This document shows, one piece after another, positions 42,791 to 56,581 of a DNA stretch of 64,000 nucleotides. Position 1 is the first letter of the stretch. Each line of letters opens with the position of its first letter. The translations under genes were made by a program, and so were the position numbers. The stretch is from Humulus lupulus (taxonomy: Eukaryota > Streptophyta > Magnoliopsida > Rosales > Cannabaceae): positions 190,004,214-190,068,213 of the forward strand of contig NC_084795.1 in the NCBI RefSeq assembly GCF_963169125.1, written 5' to 3'. Under the pieces are notes generated by a model. That model was not told the origin of the DNA. It worked only from the letters and a program-made list of their open reading frames with translations, and searched no databases.

Positions 42791-45282
42791 CAATCGATTT
42801 AAGTTAACTTCTAAGTTTTATGACCTGGTTATATCCAGGAACTTAATTTGAAAAATTAGTTCGTGTTAACTTTTATCAATATCTCGTGCTCTTTAAGAAA
42901 AACAACGATCAATCGATTTAAGTTAACTTCTAAGTTTTATGACCTGGTTATTTCTAGGAACTTAATTTGAATACTTAGTTCGTGTTAAATTTTATCAATA
43001 TCTCGTGCTCTTTAAGAAAAACTACAATCAATCGATTTAAGTTCACTTCTATGTTTTATGACCTGGTTATTTCAAGGAACTTAATTTGAAAACTTAGGTC
43101 GTGTTAACTTTTATCAATATCTCGTGCTCTTTAAGAAAAACAACGATCAATCGATTTAAGTTAACTTCTAAGTTTTATGACCTGGTTATTTCCAGGAACT
43201 TAATTTGAAAACTTAGTTCGTGTTAACTTTTATCAATATCTCGTGCTCTTTAAGAAAAACAACGATCAATCGATTTAAGTTAACTTCTAAGTTTTATGAC
43301 CTGGTTATTTCCAGGAACTTAATTTCAAAACTTAGTTCGTGTTAACTTTTATCAATATCTCGTGCTCTTTAAGAAAAACAACGATCAATCGATTTAAGTT
43401 AACTTCTAAGTTTTATGACCTGGTTAATTCCAGGAACTTAATTTGAAAACTTAGTTCGTGTTAACTTTTATCAATATCTCGTGCACTTTAAGAAAAACAA
43501 CGATCAATCGATTTAAGTTAACTTCTAAGTTTTATGACCTGGTTATTTCTAGGAACTTAATATGAAAACTTAGTTCGTGTTAAATTTTATCAATATCTCG
43601 TGCTCTTTAAGAAAAACTACAATCAATCGATTTAAGTTCACTTCTATGTTTTATGACCTGGTTATTTCAAGGAACTTAATTTGAAAACTTAGTTCGTGTT
43701 AACTTTTATCAATATCTCGTGCTCTTTAAGAAAAACAACGATCAATCGATTTAAGTTAACTTCTAAGTTTTATGACCTGGTTATTTCCAGGAACTTAATT
43801 TGAAAACTTAGTTCGTGTTAACTTTTATCAATATCTCGTGCTCTTTAAGAAAAACAAGGATCAATCGATTTAAGTTAACTTCTAAGTTTTATGACCTGGT
43901 TATTTCCAGGGACTTAATTTGAAAACTTAGTTCGTGTTAACTTTTATCAATATCTCGTGCTCTTTAAGAAAGACAACGATCAATCCATTTAAGTTAACTT
44001 CTAAGTTTTATGACCTGGTTATTTCCAGGAACTTAATTTGAAAAATTAGTTCTTGTTAATTATTATACTAATCTCGTGCTCTTTAAAAAATCAACGATCA
44101 ATCGATTGAAGTTAACTTCTAAGTTTTATGACCTGGTTATTTCCAGGAATTTAATTTGAAAACTTAGTTCGTGTTAACTTTTATCAATATCTCGTGCTCT
44201 TTAAGAAAAACAACGATCAATCGATTTAAGTTAACTTCTAAGTATTATGACCTGGTTATTTCTAGGAACTTAATTTGAAAACTTACTTCGTGTTAACTTT
44301 TATCAATATCTCGTGCTCTTTATGAAAAACAACGATCAATCGATTTAAGTTAACTTCTAAGTTTTTTGACCTGGTTATTTCCAGGAACTTAATTTGAAAA
44401 ATTAGTTCGTGTTAACTTTTATCAATATCTCGTGCTCTTTAAGAAAAACTACGATCAATCGATTTATTTAACTTCTAAGTTTTATGACCTGGTTATTTCC
44501 AGGAACTTAATTTGAAAACTTAGTTCGTGGTAACTATTATCAATATCTCGTGCTCTTTAAGAAAAACAACGATCAATCGATTTAAGTTAACTTCTAAGTA
44601 TTATGTCCTAGTTATTTCTAGGAACTTAATTTGAAAACTTACTTCGTGTTAACTTTTATCAATATCTCGTGCTCTTTAAGAAAAACAACGATCAATCGAT
44701 TTAAGTTAACTTCTAAGTTTTATGACCTGGTTATTTCCAGGAACTTAATTTGAAAACTTAGTTCGTGTTAACTTTTATCAATATCTCGTGCTCTTTAAGA
44801 AAAACAACGATCAATCGATTTAAGTTAACTTCTAAGTATTATGACCTGGTTATTTCTAGGAACTTAATTTGAAAACTTACTTCGTGTTAACTTTTATCAA
44901 TATCTCGTGCTCTTTAAGAAAAACAACGATCAATCGATTTAAGTTAACTTCTAAGTTTTATGACCTGGTTATTTCCAGGAACTTAATTTGAAAAATTAGT
45001 TCGTGTTAACTTTTATCAATATCTCGTGCTCTTTAAGAAAAACAACGATCAATCGATTGAAGTTAACTTCTAAGTTTTATGACCTGGTTATTTCCAGGCA
45101 TTTAATTTGAAAACTTAGTTCGTTTTAACTTTTATCAATATCTCGTGCTCTTTAAGAAAAACAACGATCAAACGATTTAAGTTAACTTCTAAGTATTATG
45201 ACCTGGTTATTTCTAGGAACTTAATTTGAAAACTTACTTCGTGTTAACTTTTATCAATATCTCGTGCTCTTTAAGAAAAACA

Positions 45283-45287
45283 ACGAT
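45283..45287. other. Uninterrupted paralogue of the LTR target site (second)
   Basis: Same context as the site at 42786, exactly 2497 bp to the right in the second copy of the 21-monomer unit. The right flank (TTATATCC monomer, then GAATACTTAG, then a TTCAC/CAAGG monomer) matches the sequence right of the solo LTR. Confidence 0.75.
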
Positions 45288-48200
45288 CAATCGATTTAAG
45301 TTAACTTCTAAGTTTTATGACCTGGTTATATCCAGGAACTTAATTTGAAAAATTAGTTCGTGTTAACTTTTATCAATATCTCGTGCTCTTTAAGAAAAAC
45401 AACGATCAATCGATTTAAGTTAACTTCTAAGTTTTATGACCTGGTTATTTCTAGGAACTTAATTTGAATACTTAGTTCGTGTTAAATTTTATCAATATCT
45501 CGTGCTCTTTAAGAAAAACTACAATCAATCGATTTAAGTTCACTTCTATGTTTTATGACCTGGTTATTTCAAGGAACTTAATTTGAAAACTTAGTTCGTG
45601 TTAACTTTTATCAATATCTCGTGCTCTTTAAGAAAAACAACGATCAATCGATTTAAGTTAACTTCTATGTTTTATGACCTGGTTATTTCCAGGAACTTAA
45701 TTTGAAAAATTAGTTCGTGTTAACTTTTATCAATGTCTCGTGCTCTTTAAGAAAAACAACGATCAATCGATTTATTTAACTTCTAAGTTTTATGACCTGG
45801 TTATTTCCAGGAACTTAATTTGAAAACTTAGTTCGTGGTAACTATTATCAATATCTCGTGCTCTTTAAGAAAAACAACGATCAATCGGTTGAAGTTAACT
45901 TCTAAGTTTTATGACCTGGTTATTACCAGGAACTTAATTTGAAAACTTAGTTCGTGTTAACTTTTATCAATATCTCGTGCTCTTTAAGAAAATCAACGAT
46001 CAATCGATTGAAGTTAACTTCTAAGTTTTATGACCTGGTTATTTCCAGGAATTTAATTTGAAAACTTAGTTCGTGTTAACTTTAATCAATATCTCGTGCT
46101 CTTTAAGAAAAACAACGATCAATCGATTTAAGTTAACTTCTAAGTATTATGACCTGGTTATTTCTAGGAACTTAATTTGAAAACTTACTTCGTGTTAACT
46201 TTTATCAATATCTCGTGCTCTTTAAGAAAAACAACGATCAATCGATTTAAGTTAACTTCTAAGTTTTTTGACCTGGTTATTTCCAGGAACTTAATTTGAA
46301 AAATTAGTTCGTGTTAACTTTTATCAATATCTCGTGCTCTTTAAGAAAAACAACGATCAATCGATTTATTTAACTTCTAAGTTTTATGACCTGGTTATTT
46401 CCAGGAACTTAATTTGAAAACTTAGTTCGTGGTAACTATTATCAATATCTCGTGCTCTTTAAGAAAAACAACGATCAATCGATTTAAGTTAACTTCTAAG
46501 TTTTATGACCTGGTTATTTCTAGGAACTTAATTTGAATACTTAGTTCGTGTTAAATTTTATCAATATCTCGTGCTCTTTAAGAAAAACTACAATCAATCG
46601 ATTTAAGTTCACTTCTATGTTTTATGACCTGGTTATTTCAAGGAACTTAATTTGAAAACTTAGTTCGTGTTGACTTTTATCAATATCTTGTGCTCTTTAA
46701 GAAAAACAACGATCAATCGATTTAAGTTAACTTCTAAGTTTTATGACCTGGTTAATTCCAGGAACTTAATTTGAAAACTTAGTTCGTGTTAACTTTTATC
46801 AATATCTCGTGCACTTTAAGAAAAACAACGATCAATCGATTTAAGTTAACTTCTAAGTTTTATGACCTGGTTATTTCTAGGAACTTAATTTGAAAACTTA
46901 GTTCGTGTTAAATTTTATCAATATCTCGTGCTCTTTAAGAAAAACTACAATCAATCGATTTAAGTTCACTTCTATGTTTTATGACCTGGTTATTTCAAGG
47001 AACTTAATTTGAAAACTTAGTTCGTGTTAACTTTTATCAATATCTCGTGCTCTTTAAGAAAAACAACGATCAATCGATTTAAGTTAACTTCTAAGTTTTA
47101 TGACCTGGTTATTTCCAGGAACTTAATTTGAAAACTTAGTTCGTGTTAACTTTTATCAATATCTCGTGCTCTTTAAGAAAAACAACGATCAATCGATTTA
47201 AGTTAACTTCTAAGTTTTATGACCTGGTTATTTCCAGGGACTTAATTTGAAAACTTAGTTCGTGTTAACTTTTATCAATATCTCGTGCTCTTTAAGAAAG
47301 ACAACGATCAATCCATTTAAGTTAACTTCTAAGTTTTATGACCTGGTTATTTCCAGGAACTTAATTTGAAAAATTAGTTCTTGTTAATTTTTATACTAAT
47401 CTCGTGCTCTTCAAAAAATCAACGATCAATCGATTGAAGTTAACTTCTAAGTTTTATGACCTGGTTATTTCCAGGAATTTAATTTGAAAACTTAGTTCGT
47501 GTTAACTTTTATCAATATCTCGTGCTCTTTAAGAAAAACAACGATCAATCGATTTAAGTTAACTTCTAAGTATTATGACCTGGTTATTTCTAGGAACTTA
47601 ATTTGAAAACTTACTTCGTGTTAACTTTTATCAATATCTCGTGCTCTTTAAGAAAAACAACGATCAATCGATTTAAGTTAACTTCTAAGTTTTTTGACCT
47701 GGTTATTTCCAGGAATTTAATTTGAAAACTTAGTTCGTGGTAACTATTATCAATATCTCGTGCTCTTTAAGAAAAACAACGATCAATCGATTTAAGTTAA
47801 CTTCTAAGTATTATGACCTAGTTATTTCTAGGAACTTAATTTGAAAACTTACTTCGTGTTAACTTTTATCAATATCTCGTGCTCTTTAAGAAAAACAACG
47901 ATCAATCGATTTAAGTTAACTTCTAAGTTTTATGACCTGGTTAATTCCAGGAACTTAATTTGAAAACTTAGTTCGTGTTAACTTTTATCAATATCTCGTG
48001 CACTTTAAGAAAAACAACGATCAATCGATTTAAGTTAACTTCTAAGTTTTATGACCTGGTTATTTCCAGGAATTTAATTTGAAAACTTAGTTCGTGTTAA
48101 ATTTTATCAATATCTCGTGCTCTTTAAGAAAAACTACAATCAATCGATTTAAGTTCACTTCTATGTTTTATGACCTGGTTATTTCAAGGAACTTAATTTG

Positions 48201-50879
48201 AAAACTTAGTTCGTGTTAACTTTTATCAATATCTCGTGCTCTTTAAGAAAAACAACGATCAATCGATTTAAGTTAACTTCTAAGTTTTATGACCTGGTTA
48301 TTTCCAGGAACTTAATTTGAAAACTTAGTTCGTGTTAACTTTTATCAATATCTCGTGCTCTTTAAGAAAAACAAGGATCAATCGATTTAAGTTAATTTCT
48401 AAGTTTTATGACCTGGTTATTTCCAGGGACTTAATTTGAAAACTTAGTTCGTGTTAACTTTTATCAATATCTCGTGCTCTTTAAGAAAGACAACGATCAA
48501 TCCATTTAAGTTAACTTCTAAGTTTTATGACCTGGTTATTTCCAGGAACTTTATTTGAAAACTTAGTTCTTGTTAATTATTATACTAATCTCGTGCTCTT
48601 TAAAAAATCAACGATCAATCGATTGAAGTTAACTTCTAAGTTTTATGACCTGGTTATTTCCAGGAATTTAATTTGAAAACTTAGTTCGTGTTAACTTTTA
48701 TCAATATCTCGTGCTCTTTAAGAAAAACAACGATCAATCGATTTAAGTTAACTTCTAAGTATTATGACCTGGTTATTTCTAGGAACTTAATTTGAAAACT
48801 TACTTCGTGTTAACTTTTATCAATATCTCGTGCTCTTTAAGAAAAACTACGATCAATCGATTTAAGTTAACTTCTAAGTTTTTTGACCTGGTTATTTCCA
48901 GGAACTTAATTTGAAAAATTAGTTCGTGTTAACTTTTATCAATATCTCGTGCTCTTTAAGAAAAACAACGATCAATCGATTTATTTAACTTCTAAGTTTT
49001 ATGACCTGGTTATTTCCAGGAACTTAATTTGAAAACTTAGTTCGTGGTAACTATTATCAATATCTCGTGCTCTTTAAGAAAAACAACGATCAATCGATTT
49101 AAGTTAACTTCTAAGTATTATGACCTAGTTATTTCTAGGAACTTAATTTGAAAACTTACTTCGTGTTAACTTTTATCAATATCTCGTGCTCTTTAAGAAA
49201 AACAACGATCAATCGATTTAAGTTAACTTCTAAGTTTTATGACCTGGTTAATTCCAGGAACTTAATTTGAAAACTTAGTTCGTGTTAACTTTTATCAATA
49301 TCTCGTGCACTTTAAGAAAAACAACGATCAATCGATTTAAGTTAACTTCTAAGTTTTATGACCTGGTTATTTCTAGGAACTTAATTTGAAAACTTAGTTC
49401 GTGTTAAATTTTATCAATATCTCGTGCTCTTTAAGAAAAACTACAATCAATCGATTTAAGTTCACTTCTATGTTTTATGACCTGGTTATTTCAAGGAACT
49501 TAATTTGAAAACTTAGTTCGTGTTAACTTTTATCAATATCTCGTGCTCTTTAAGAAAAACAACGATCAATCGATTTAAGTTAACTTCTAAGTTTTATGAC
49601 CTGGTTATTTCCAGGAACTTAATTTGAAAACTTAGTTCGTGTTAACTTTTATCAATATCTCGTGCTCTTTAAGAAAAACAACGATCAATCGATTTAAGTT
49701 AACTTCTAAGTTTTATGACCTAGTTATTTCCAGGAACTTAATTTGAAAACTTAGTTCGTGTTAACTTTTATCAATATCTCGTGCTCTTTAAGAAAAACAA
49801 CGATCAATCGATTTAAGTTAACTTCTAAGTTTTATGACCTGGTTAATTCCAGGAACTTAATTTGAAAACTTAGTTCGTGTTAACTTTTATCAATATCTCG
49901 TGCACTTTAAGAAAAACAACGATCAATCGATTTAAGTTAACTTCTAAGTTTTATGACCTGGTTATTTCTAGGAACTTAATTTGAAAACTTAGTTCGTTTT
50001 AAATTTTATCAATATCTCGTGCTCTTTAAGAAAAACTACAATCAATCGATTTAAGTTCACTTCTATGTTTTATGACCTGGTTATTTCAAGGAACTTAATT
50101 TGAAAACTTAGTTCGTGTTAACTTTTATCAATATCTCGTGCTCTTTAAGAAAAACAACGATCAATCAATTTAAGTTAACTTCTAAGTTTTATGACCTGGT
50201 TAATTCCAGGAACTTAATTTGAAAACTTAGTTCGTGTTAACTTTTATCAATATCTCGTGCTCTTCAAGAAAAACAACGATCAATCGATTTAAGTTAACTT
50301 CTAAGTTTTTTGACCTGGTTATTTCCAGGAACTTAATTTGAAAAATTAGTTCGTGTTAACTTTTATCAATATCTCGTGCTCTTTAAGAAAAACAACGATC
50401 AATCGATTTATTTAACTTCCAAGTTTTATGACCTGGTTATTTCCAGGAACTTAATTTGAAAACTTAGTTCGTGGTAACTATTATCAATATCTCGTGCTCT
50501 TTAAGAAAAACAACGATCAATCGATTTAAGTTCACTTCTATGTTTTATGACCTGGTTATTTCAAGGAACTTAATTTGAAAACTTAGTTCGTGTTAACTTT
50601 TATCAATATCTCGTGCACTTTAAGAAAAACAACGATCAATCGATTTAAGTTAACTTCTAAGTTTTATGACTTGGTTATTTCTAGGAACTTAATTTGAAAA
50701 CTTAGTTCGTTTTAAATTTTATCAATATCTCGTGCTCTTTAAGAAAAACTACAATCAATCGATTTAAGTTCACTTCTATGTTTTATGACCTGGTTATTTC
50801 AAGGAACTTAATTTGAAAACTTAGTTCGTGTTAACTTTTATCAATATCTCGTGCTCTTTAAGAAAAACAACGATCAATC

Positions 50880-53800
50880 AATTTAAGTTAACTTCTAAGT
50901 TTTATGACCTGGTTAATTCCAGGAACTTAATTTGAAAACTTAGTTCGTGTTAACTTTTATCAATATCTCGTGCACTTTAAGAAAAACAACGATCAATCGA
51001 TTTAAGTTAACTTCTAAGTTTTATGACCTGGTTATTTCTAGGAACTTAATTTGAAAACTTAGTTCGTTTTAAATTTTATCAATATCTCGTGCTCTTTAAG
51101 AAAAACTACAATCAATCGATTTAAGTTCACTTCTATGTTTTATGACCTGGTTATTTCAAGGAACTTAATTTGAAAACTTAGTTCGTGTTAACTTTTATCA
51201 ATATCTCGTGCTCTTTAAGAAAAACAACGATCAATCAATTTAAGTTAACTTCTAAGTTTTATGACCTGGTTATTTCCAGGAACTTAATTTGAAAACTTAG
51301 TTCGTGTTAACTTTTATCAATATCTCGTGCTCTTTAAGAAAAACAACGATCAATCGATTTATTTAACTTCTAAGTTTTATGACCTGGTTATTTCCAGGAA
51401 CTTAATTTGAAAACTTAGTTCGTGGTAACTATTATCAATATCTCGTGCTCTTTAAGAAAAACAACGATCAATCGGTTGAAGTAAACTTCTAAGTTTTATG
51501 ACCTGGTTATTACCAGGAACTTAATTTGAAAACTTAGTTCGTGTTAACTTTTATCAATATCTCGTGCTCTTTAAGAAAATCAACGATCAATCGATTGAAG
51601 TTAACTTCTAAGTTTTATGACCTGGTTATTTCCAGGAATTTAATTTGAAAACTTAGTTCGTGTTAACTTTAATCAATATCTCGTGCTCTTTAAGAAAAAC
51701 AATGATCAATCGATTTAAGTTAACTTCTAAGTATTATGACCTGGTTATTTCTAGGAACTTAATTTGAAAACTTACTTCGTGTTAACTTTTATCAATATCT
51801 CGTGCTCTTTAAGAAAAACAACGATCAATCGATTTAAGTTAACTTCTAAGTTTTTTGACCTGGTTATTTCCAGGAACTTAATTTGAAAAATTAGTTCGTG
51901 TTAACTTTTATCAATATCTCGTGCTCTTTAAGAAAAACAATGATCAATCGATTTATTTAACTTCTAAGTTTTATGACCTGGTTATTTCCAGGAACTTAAT
52001 TTGAAAACTTAGTTCGTGGTAACTATTATCAATATCTCGTGCTCTTTAAGAAAAACAACGATCAATCGATTTAAGTTAACTTCTAAGTTTTATGACCTGG
52101 TTATTTCTAGGAACTTAATTTGAAAACTTAGTTCGTGTTAAATTTTATCAATATCTCGTGCTCTTTAAGAAAAACTACAATCAATCGATTTAAGTTCACT
52201 TCTATGTTTTATGACCTGGTTATTTCAAGGAACTTAATTTGAAAACTTAGTTCGTGTTAACTTTTATCAATATCTCGTGCTCTTTAAGAAAAATAACGAT
52301 CAATCGATTTAAGTTAACTTCTAAGTTTTATGACCTGGTTATTTCCAGGAACTTAATTTGAAAACTTAGTTCGTGTTAACTTTTATCAATATCTCGTGCT
52401 CTTTAAGAAAAACAACGATCAATCGATTTAAGTTAACTTCTAAGTTTTATGACCTGGTTATTTCCTGGGACTTAATTTGAAAACTTAGTTCGTGTTAACT
52501 TTTATCAATATCTCGTGCTCTTTAAGAAAGACAACGATCAATCCATTTAAGTTAACTTCTAAGTTTTATGACCTGGTTATTTCCAGGAACTTAATTTGAA
52601 AAATTAGTTCTTGTTAATTATTATACTAATCTCGTGCTCTTTAAAAAATCAACGATCAATCGATTGAAGTTAACTTCTAAGTTTTATGACCTGGTTATTT
52701 CCAGGAATTTAATTTGAAAACTTAGTTCGTGTTAACTTTTATCAATATCTCGTGCTCTTTAAGAAAAACAACGATCAATCGATTTAAGTTAACTTCTAAG
52801 TTTTATGACCTGGTTATTTCTAGGAACTTAATTTGAAAACTTACTTCGTGTTAACTTTTATCAATATCTCGTGCTCTTTAAGAAAAACAACGATCAATCC
52901 ATTTAAGTTAACTTCTAAGTTTTATGACCTGGTTATTTCCAGGAACTTAATTTGAAAACTTAGTTCGTGTTAACTTTTATCAATATCTCGTGCTCTTTAA
53001 GAAAAACAACGATCAATCGATTTATTTAACTTCTAAGTTTTATGACCTGGTTATTTCCAGGAACTTAATTTGAAAACTTAGTTCGTGGTAACTATTATCA
53101 ATATCTCGTGCTCTTTAAGAAAAACAACGATCAATCGGTTGAAGTTAACTTCTAAGTTTTATGACCTGGTTATTACCAGGAACTTAATTTGAAAACTTAG
53201 TTCGTGTTAACTTTTATCAATATCTCGTGCTCTTTAAGAAAATCAACGATCAATCGATTGAAGTTAACTTCTAAGTTTTATGACCTGGTTATTTCCAGGA
53301 ATTTAATTTGAAAACTTAGTTCGTGTTAACTTTAATCAATATCTCGTGCTCTTTAAGAAAAACAATGATCAATCGATTTAAGTTAACTTCTAAGTATTAT
53401 GACCTGGTTATTTCTAGGAACTTAATTTGAAAACTTACTTCGTGTTAACTTTTATCAATATCTCGTGCTCTTTAAGAAAAACAACGATCAATCGATTTAA
53501 GTTAACTTCTAAGTTTTTTGACCTGGTTATTTCCAGGAACTTAATTTGAAAAATTAGTTCGTGTTAACTTTTATCAATATCTCGTGCTCTTTAAGAAAAA
53601 CAACGATCAATCGATTTATTTAACTTCTAAGTTTTATGACCTGGTTATTTCCAGGAACTTAATTTGAAAACTTAGTTCGTGGTAACTATTATCAATATCT
53701 CGTGCTCTTTAAGAAAAACAACGATCAATCGATTTAAGTTAACTTCTAAGTTTTATGACCTGGTTATTTCTAGGAACTTAATTTGAAAACTTAGTTCGTG

Positions 53801-54790
53801 TTAAATTTTATCAATATCTCGTGCTCTTTAAGAAAAACTACAATCAATCGATTTAAGTTCACTTCTATGTTTTATGACCTGGTTATTTCAAGGAACTTAA
53901 TTTGAAAACTTAGTTCGTGTTAACTTTTATCAATATCTCGTGCTCTTTAAGAAAAACAACGATCAATCGATTTAAGTTAACTTCTAAGTTTTATGACCTG
54001 GTTATTTCCAGGAACTTAATTTGAAAACTTAGTTCGTGTTAACTTTTATCAATATCTCGTGCTCTTTAAGAAAAACAACGATCAATCGATTTAAGTTAAC
54101 TTCTAAGTTTTATGACCTGGTTATTTCCTGGGACTTAATTTGAAAACTTAGTTCGTGTTAACTTTTATCAATATCTCGTGCTCTTTAAGAAAGACAACGA
54201 TCAATCCATTTAAGTTAACTTCTAAGTTTTATGACCTGGTTATTTCCAGGAACTTAATTTGAAAAATTAGTTCTTGTTAATTATTATACTAATCTCGTGC
54301 TCTTTAAAAAATCAACGATCAATCGATTGAAGTTAACTTCTAAGTTTTATGACCTGGTTATTTCCAGGAATTTAATTTGAAAACTTAGTTCGTGTTAACT
54401 TTTATCAATATCTCGTGCTCTTTAAGAAAAACAACGATCAATCGATTTAAGTTAACTTCTAAGTTTTATGGCCTGGTTATTTCTAGGAACTTAATTTGAA
54501 AACTTACTTCGTGTTAACTTTTATCAATATCTCTTGCTCTTTAAGAAAAACAACGATCAATCGATTTAAGTTAACTTCTAAGTTTTTTGACCTGGTTATT
54601 TCCAGGAACTTAATTTGAAAAGTTAGTTCGTGTTAACTTTTATCAATATCTCGTGCTCTTTAAGAAAAAGAACGATCAATCGATTTATTTTACTTCTAAG
54701 TTTTATGACCTGGTTATTTCCAGGAACTTAATTTGAAAACTTAGTTCGTGGTAACTATTATCAATATCTCGTGCTCTTTAAGAAAAACAA
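50880..54790. repeat. Higher-order repeat, 14-monomer (1663 bp) unit in the right domain
   Basis: The private variant AACAATGATC recurs from 51701 to 53364, and TTTCCTGGGAC from 52464 to 54127, both at 1663 bp. The same AATGATC monomer is seen once more at 58566, inside the satellite segment between the LTRs, which ties that segment to this block. Short 118-bp ATTTATTTAAC monomers are frequent here. Confidence 0.8.
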
Positions 54791-55503
54791 CGATCAATCG
54801 ATTTAAGTTAACTTCTAAGTTTTATGACCTGGTTATTTCTAGGAACTTAATTTGAAAACTTAGTTCGTTTTAAATTTTATCAATATCTCGTGCTCTTTAA
54901 GAAAAACTACAATCAATCGATTTAAGTTCACTTCTATGTTTTATGAGCTGGTTATTTCAAGGAACTTAATTTGAAAACTTAGTTCGTGTTAACTTTTATC
55001 AATATCTCGTGCTCTTTAAGAAAAACAACGATCAATCCATTTAAGTTAACTTCTAAGTTTTATGACCTGGTTATTTCCAGGAACTTAATTTGAAAACTTA
55101 GTTCGTGTTAACTTTTATCAATATCTCGTGCTCTTTAAGAAAAACAACGATCAATCGATTTAAGTTAACTTCTAAGTTTTATGACCTGGTTATTTCCAGG
55201 AACTTAATTTGAAAAATTAGTTCGTGTTAACTTTTATCAATATCTCGTGCTCTTTAAGAAAAACAACGATCAATCGATTGAAGTTAACTTCTAAGTTTTA
55301 TGACCTGGTTATTTCCAGGCATTTAATTTGAAAACTTAGTTCGTTTTAACTTTTATCAATATCTCGTGCTCTTTAAGAAAAACAACGATCAAACGATTTA
55401 AGTTAACTTCTAAGTATTATGACCTGGTTATTTCTAGGAACTTAATTTGAAAACTTACTTCGTGTTAACTTTTATCAATATCTCGTGCTCTTTAAGAAAA
55501 ACA

Positions 55504-55508
55504 ACGAT
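55504..55508. other. Target-site duplication ACGAT, left of solo LTR
   Basis: Five bases that directly repeat at 57735-57739 across the LTR. ACGAT is part of the satellite monomer; removing the LTR and one copy restores a continuous monomer, as expected for integrase-mediated insertion. Confidence 0.9.
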
Positions 55509-56121
55509 TGTAACGCCCTACTTCCTTAGAGCCGTTACTAAGTGAGTTTTTAAGACAAAACAGTGTGCAATGAACTCGCTAACCGAGGTTTTTGAAAGAA
55601 AAGTGTGACTAATTAAAAGTTAAGGCTGTAATCTTTGAAAATGCATCGTTTCATCAAAACTTCTATTATTAAACAGTTGGGATCCCAAAATAAGGTTTGA
55701 AAACTAATTACATCTTGAAATAAGGTTACAGTTTGAGAAATTATAAAATTATAGATTATTACAGCCATTTTCGAATAAACCCCCAACCAAAGCAGTCGGG
55801 CAGGCCAAACATGTACACGTCGCTTCACGCTCTCCGTACTCATGGTTGGTTGACTCAGTCATTGCCCTTACCTGCAACACAGAGCACCCGTGAGCCGAAG
55901 CCCAGCAAGAAAACTCATGCAGGACATAACATATGCAATGTATACAGTTTATCATAACAGATAATCCACAATAAACAAGTCAATCATTAGACTAAGCAAA
56001 CACGGCCAAGCCGCCCCAGAGCCTTACCGAAGCCTGGGGTATCGGTTCTCACCGCGAGGATAACTCATGTATCCCTTGGGTCCCACCCTGAATATAGCAT
56101 CCCATGTGCTAGGTGTTACTT

Positions 56122-56202
56122 TCGGCCCACGGCCGCCCCGGCTTACGCCGTACTCGGCCCACGGCCGCCCCGGCCTACGCCGTACTCGGCCCACGGCCGC
56201 TC
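56122..56202. repeat. 32-bp GC-rich tandem repeat in the solo LTR
   Basis: Two full 32-bp units and a partial third start at 56122, 56154 and 56186. The core is TCGGCCCACGGCCGCC followed by CCGGC(T/C)TACGCCGTAC. The first two units differ at one position. The local GC richness contrasts sharply with the flanking AT-rich satellite and is CpG-dense. The function is unknown. Confidence 0.9.
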
Positions 56203-56581
56203 ATTTCATCATAATCACACATATAGTACATTCGAAATAATCAATCACACACATCATGATTCATTTAAGTTTAAACATTTGCACATAATACAATCTGGGG
56301 CCATGCCCTAACCTCGGGTGTTATAGTTTTCTTACCTGAATTCCGAGACTCCTGATGCACTAAAGCCGCGAGCACGGTCCTCAAGCATGAGCCTCACCAA
56401 CAACCTAGTCACAACACACAAGAAACATCCCTCAATACTAATCAACCCAAAACCACTTCCCGGGACCAATCCCGCACTCTCGGGACCTCTAAAACCTTAA
56501 AACAACACCCCGGAGACATCCCCCGAACCCCCGGAGCAAAGGCCTAAAATTGCCTAAAAATGATGCCCTGAATTTAGCCTT

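Larger units (their letters stand above)
40600..45593. repeat. Higher-order repeat, 21-monomer (2497 bp) tandem duplication
   Basis: About 40600-43096 recurs at 43097-45593. Aligned private changes at +2497 are CTTAGGTCGTG (40601 and 43098), TTAATATGAAAAC (about 41064 and 43561), ACAAGGATC (41361 and 43858) and ATGTCCTAG (42109 and 44606). Both copies also carry GGTTATATCC next to a GGCATTT and a GTATTATG monomer; this is the site that in a later block carries the LTR insertion. Confidence 0.87.
1..55508. repeat. 119-bp satellite DNA array, main block
   Basis: Uninterrupted head-to-tail array of a 119-bp monomer, for example position 1 recurs at 120. I counted the consensus as 35 G+C of 119 (about 29% GC). 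At this spacing the block holds about 466 monomers, all in one orientation. Constant landmarks in order are AAGTTAACTT, TTATGACCTGGTTATTTCC, GAACTTAATTTGAAAACTTAG, GTTAACTTTTATCAATATC, TCGTGCTCTTTAAG and CAACGATCAATCGAT. Most monomers differ by a few substitutions; recurrent classes are 118 bp. No long open reading frame, RNA gene or transposon interrupts it. A dense array with higher-order structure fits centromeric, pericentromeric or subtelomeric heterochromatin in a plant. The sequence alone cannot say which, and I do not recognise the family by name. Confidence 0.98.

Noticed and set aside
1..55508. CRISPR array or bacterial repeat
   Set aside because: There are no unique spacers between conserved repeats; the whole 119-bp unit repeats head to tail, and the adjoining retrotransposon is eukaryotic.
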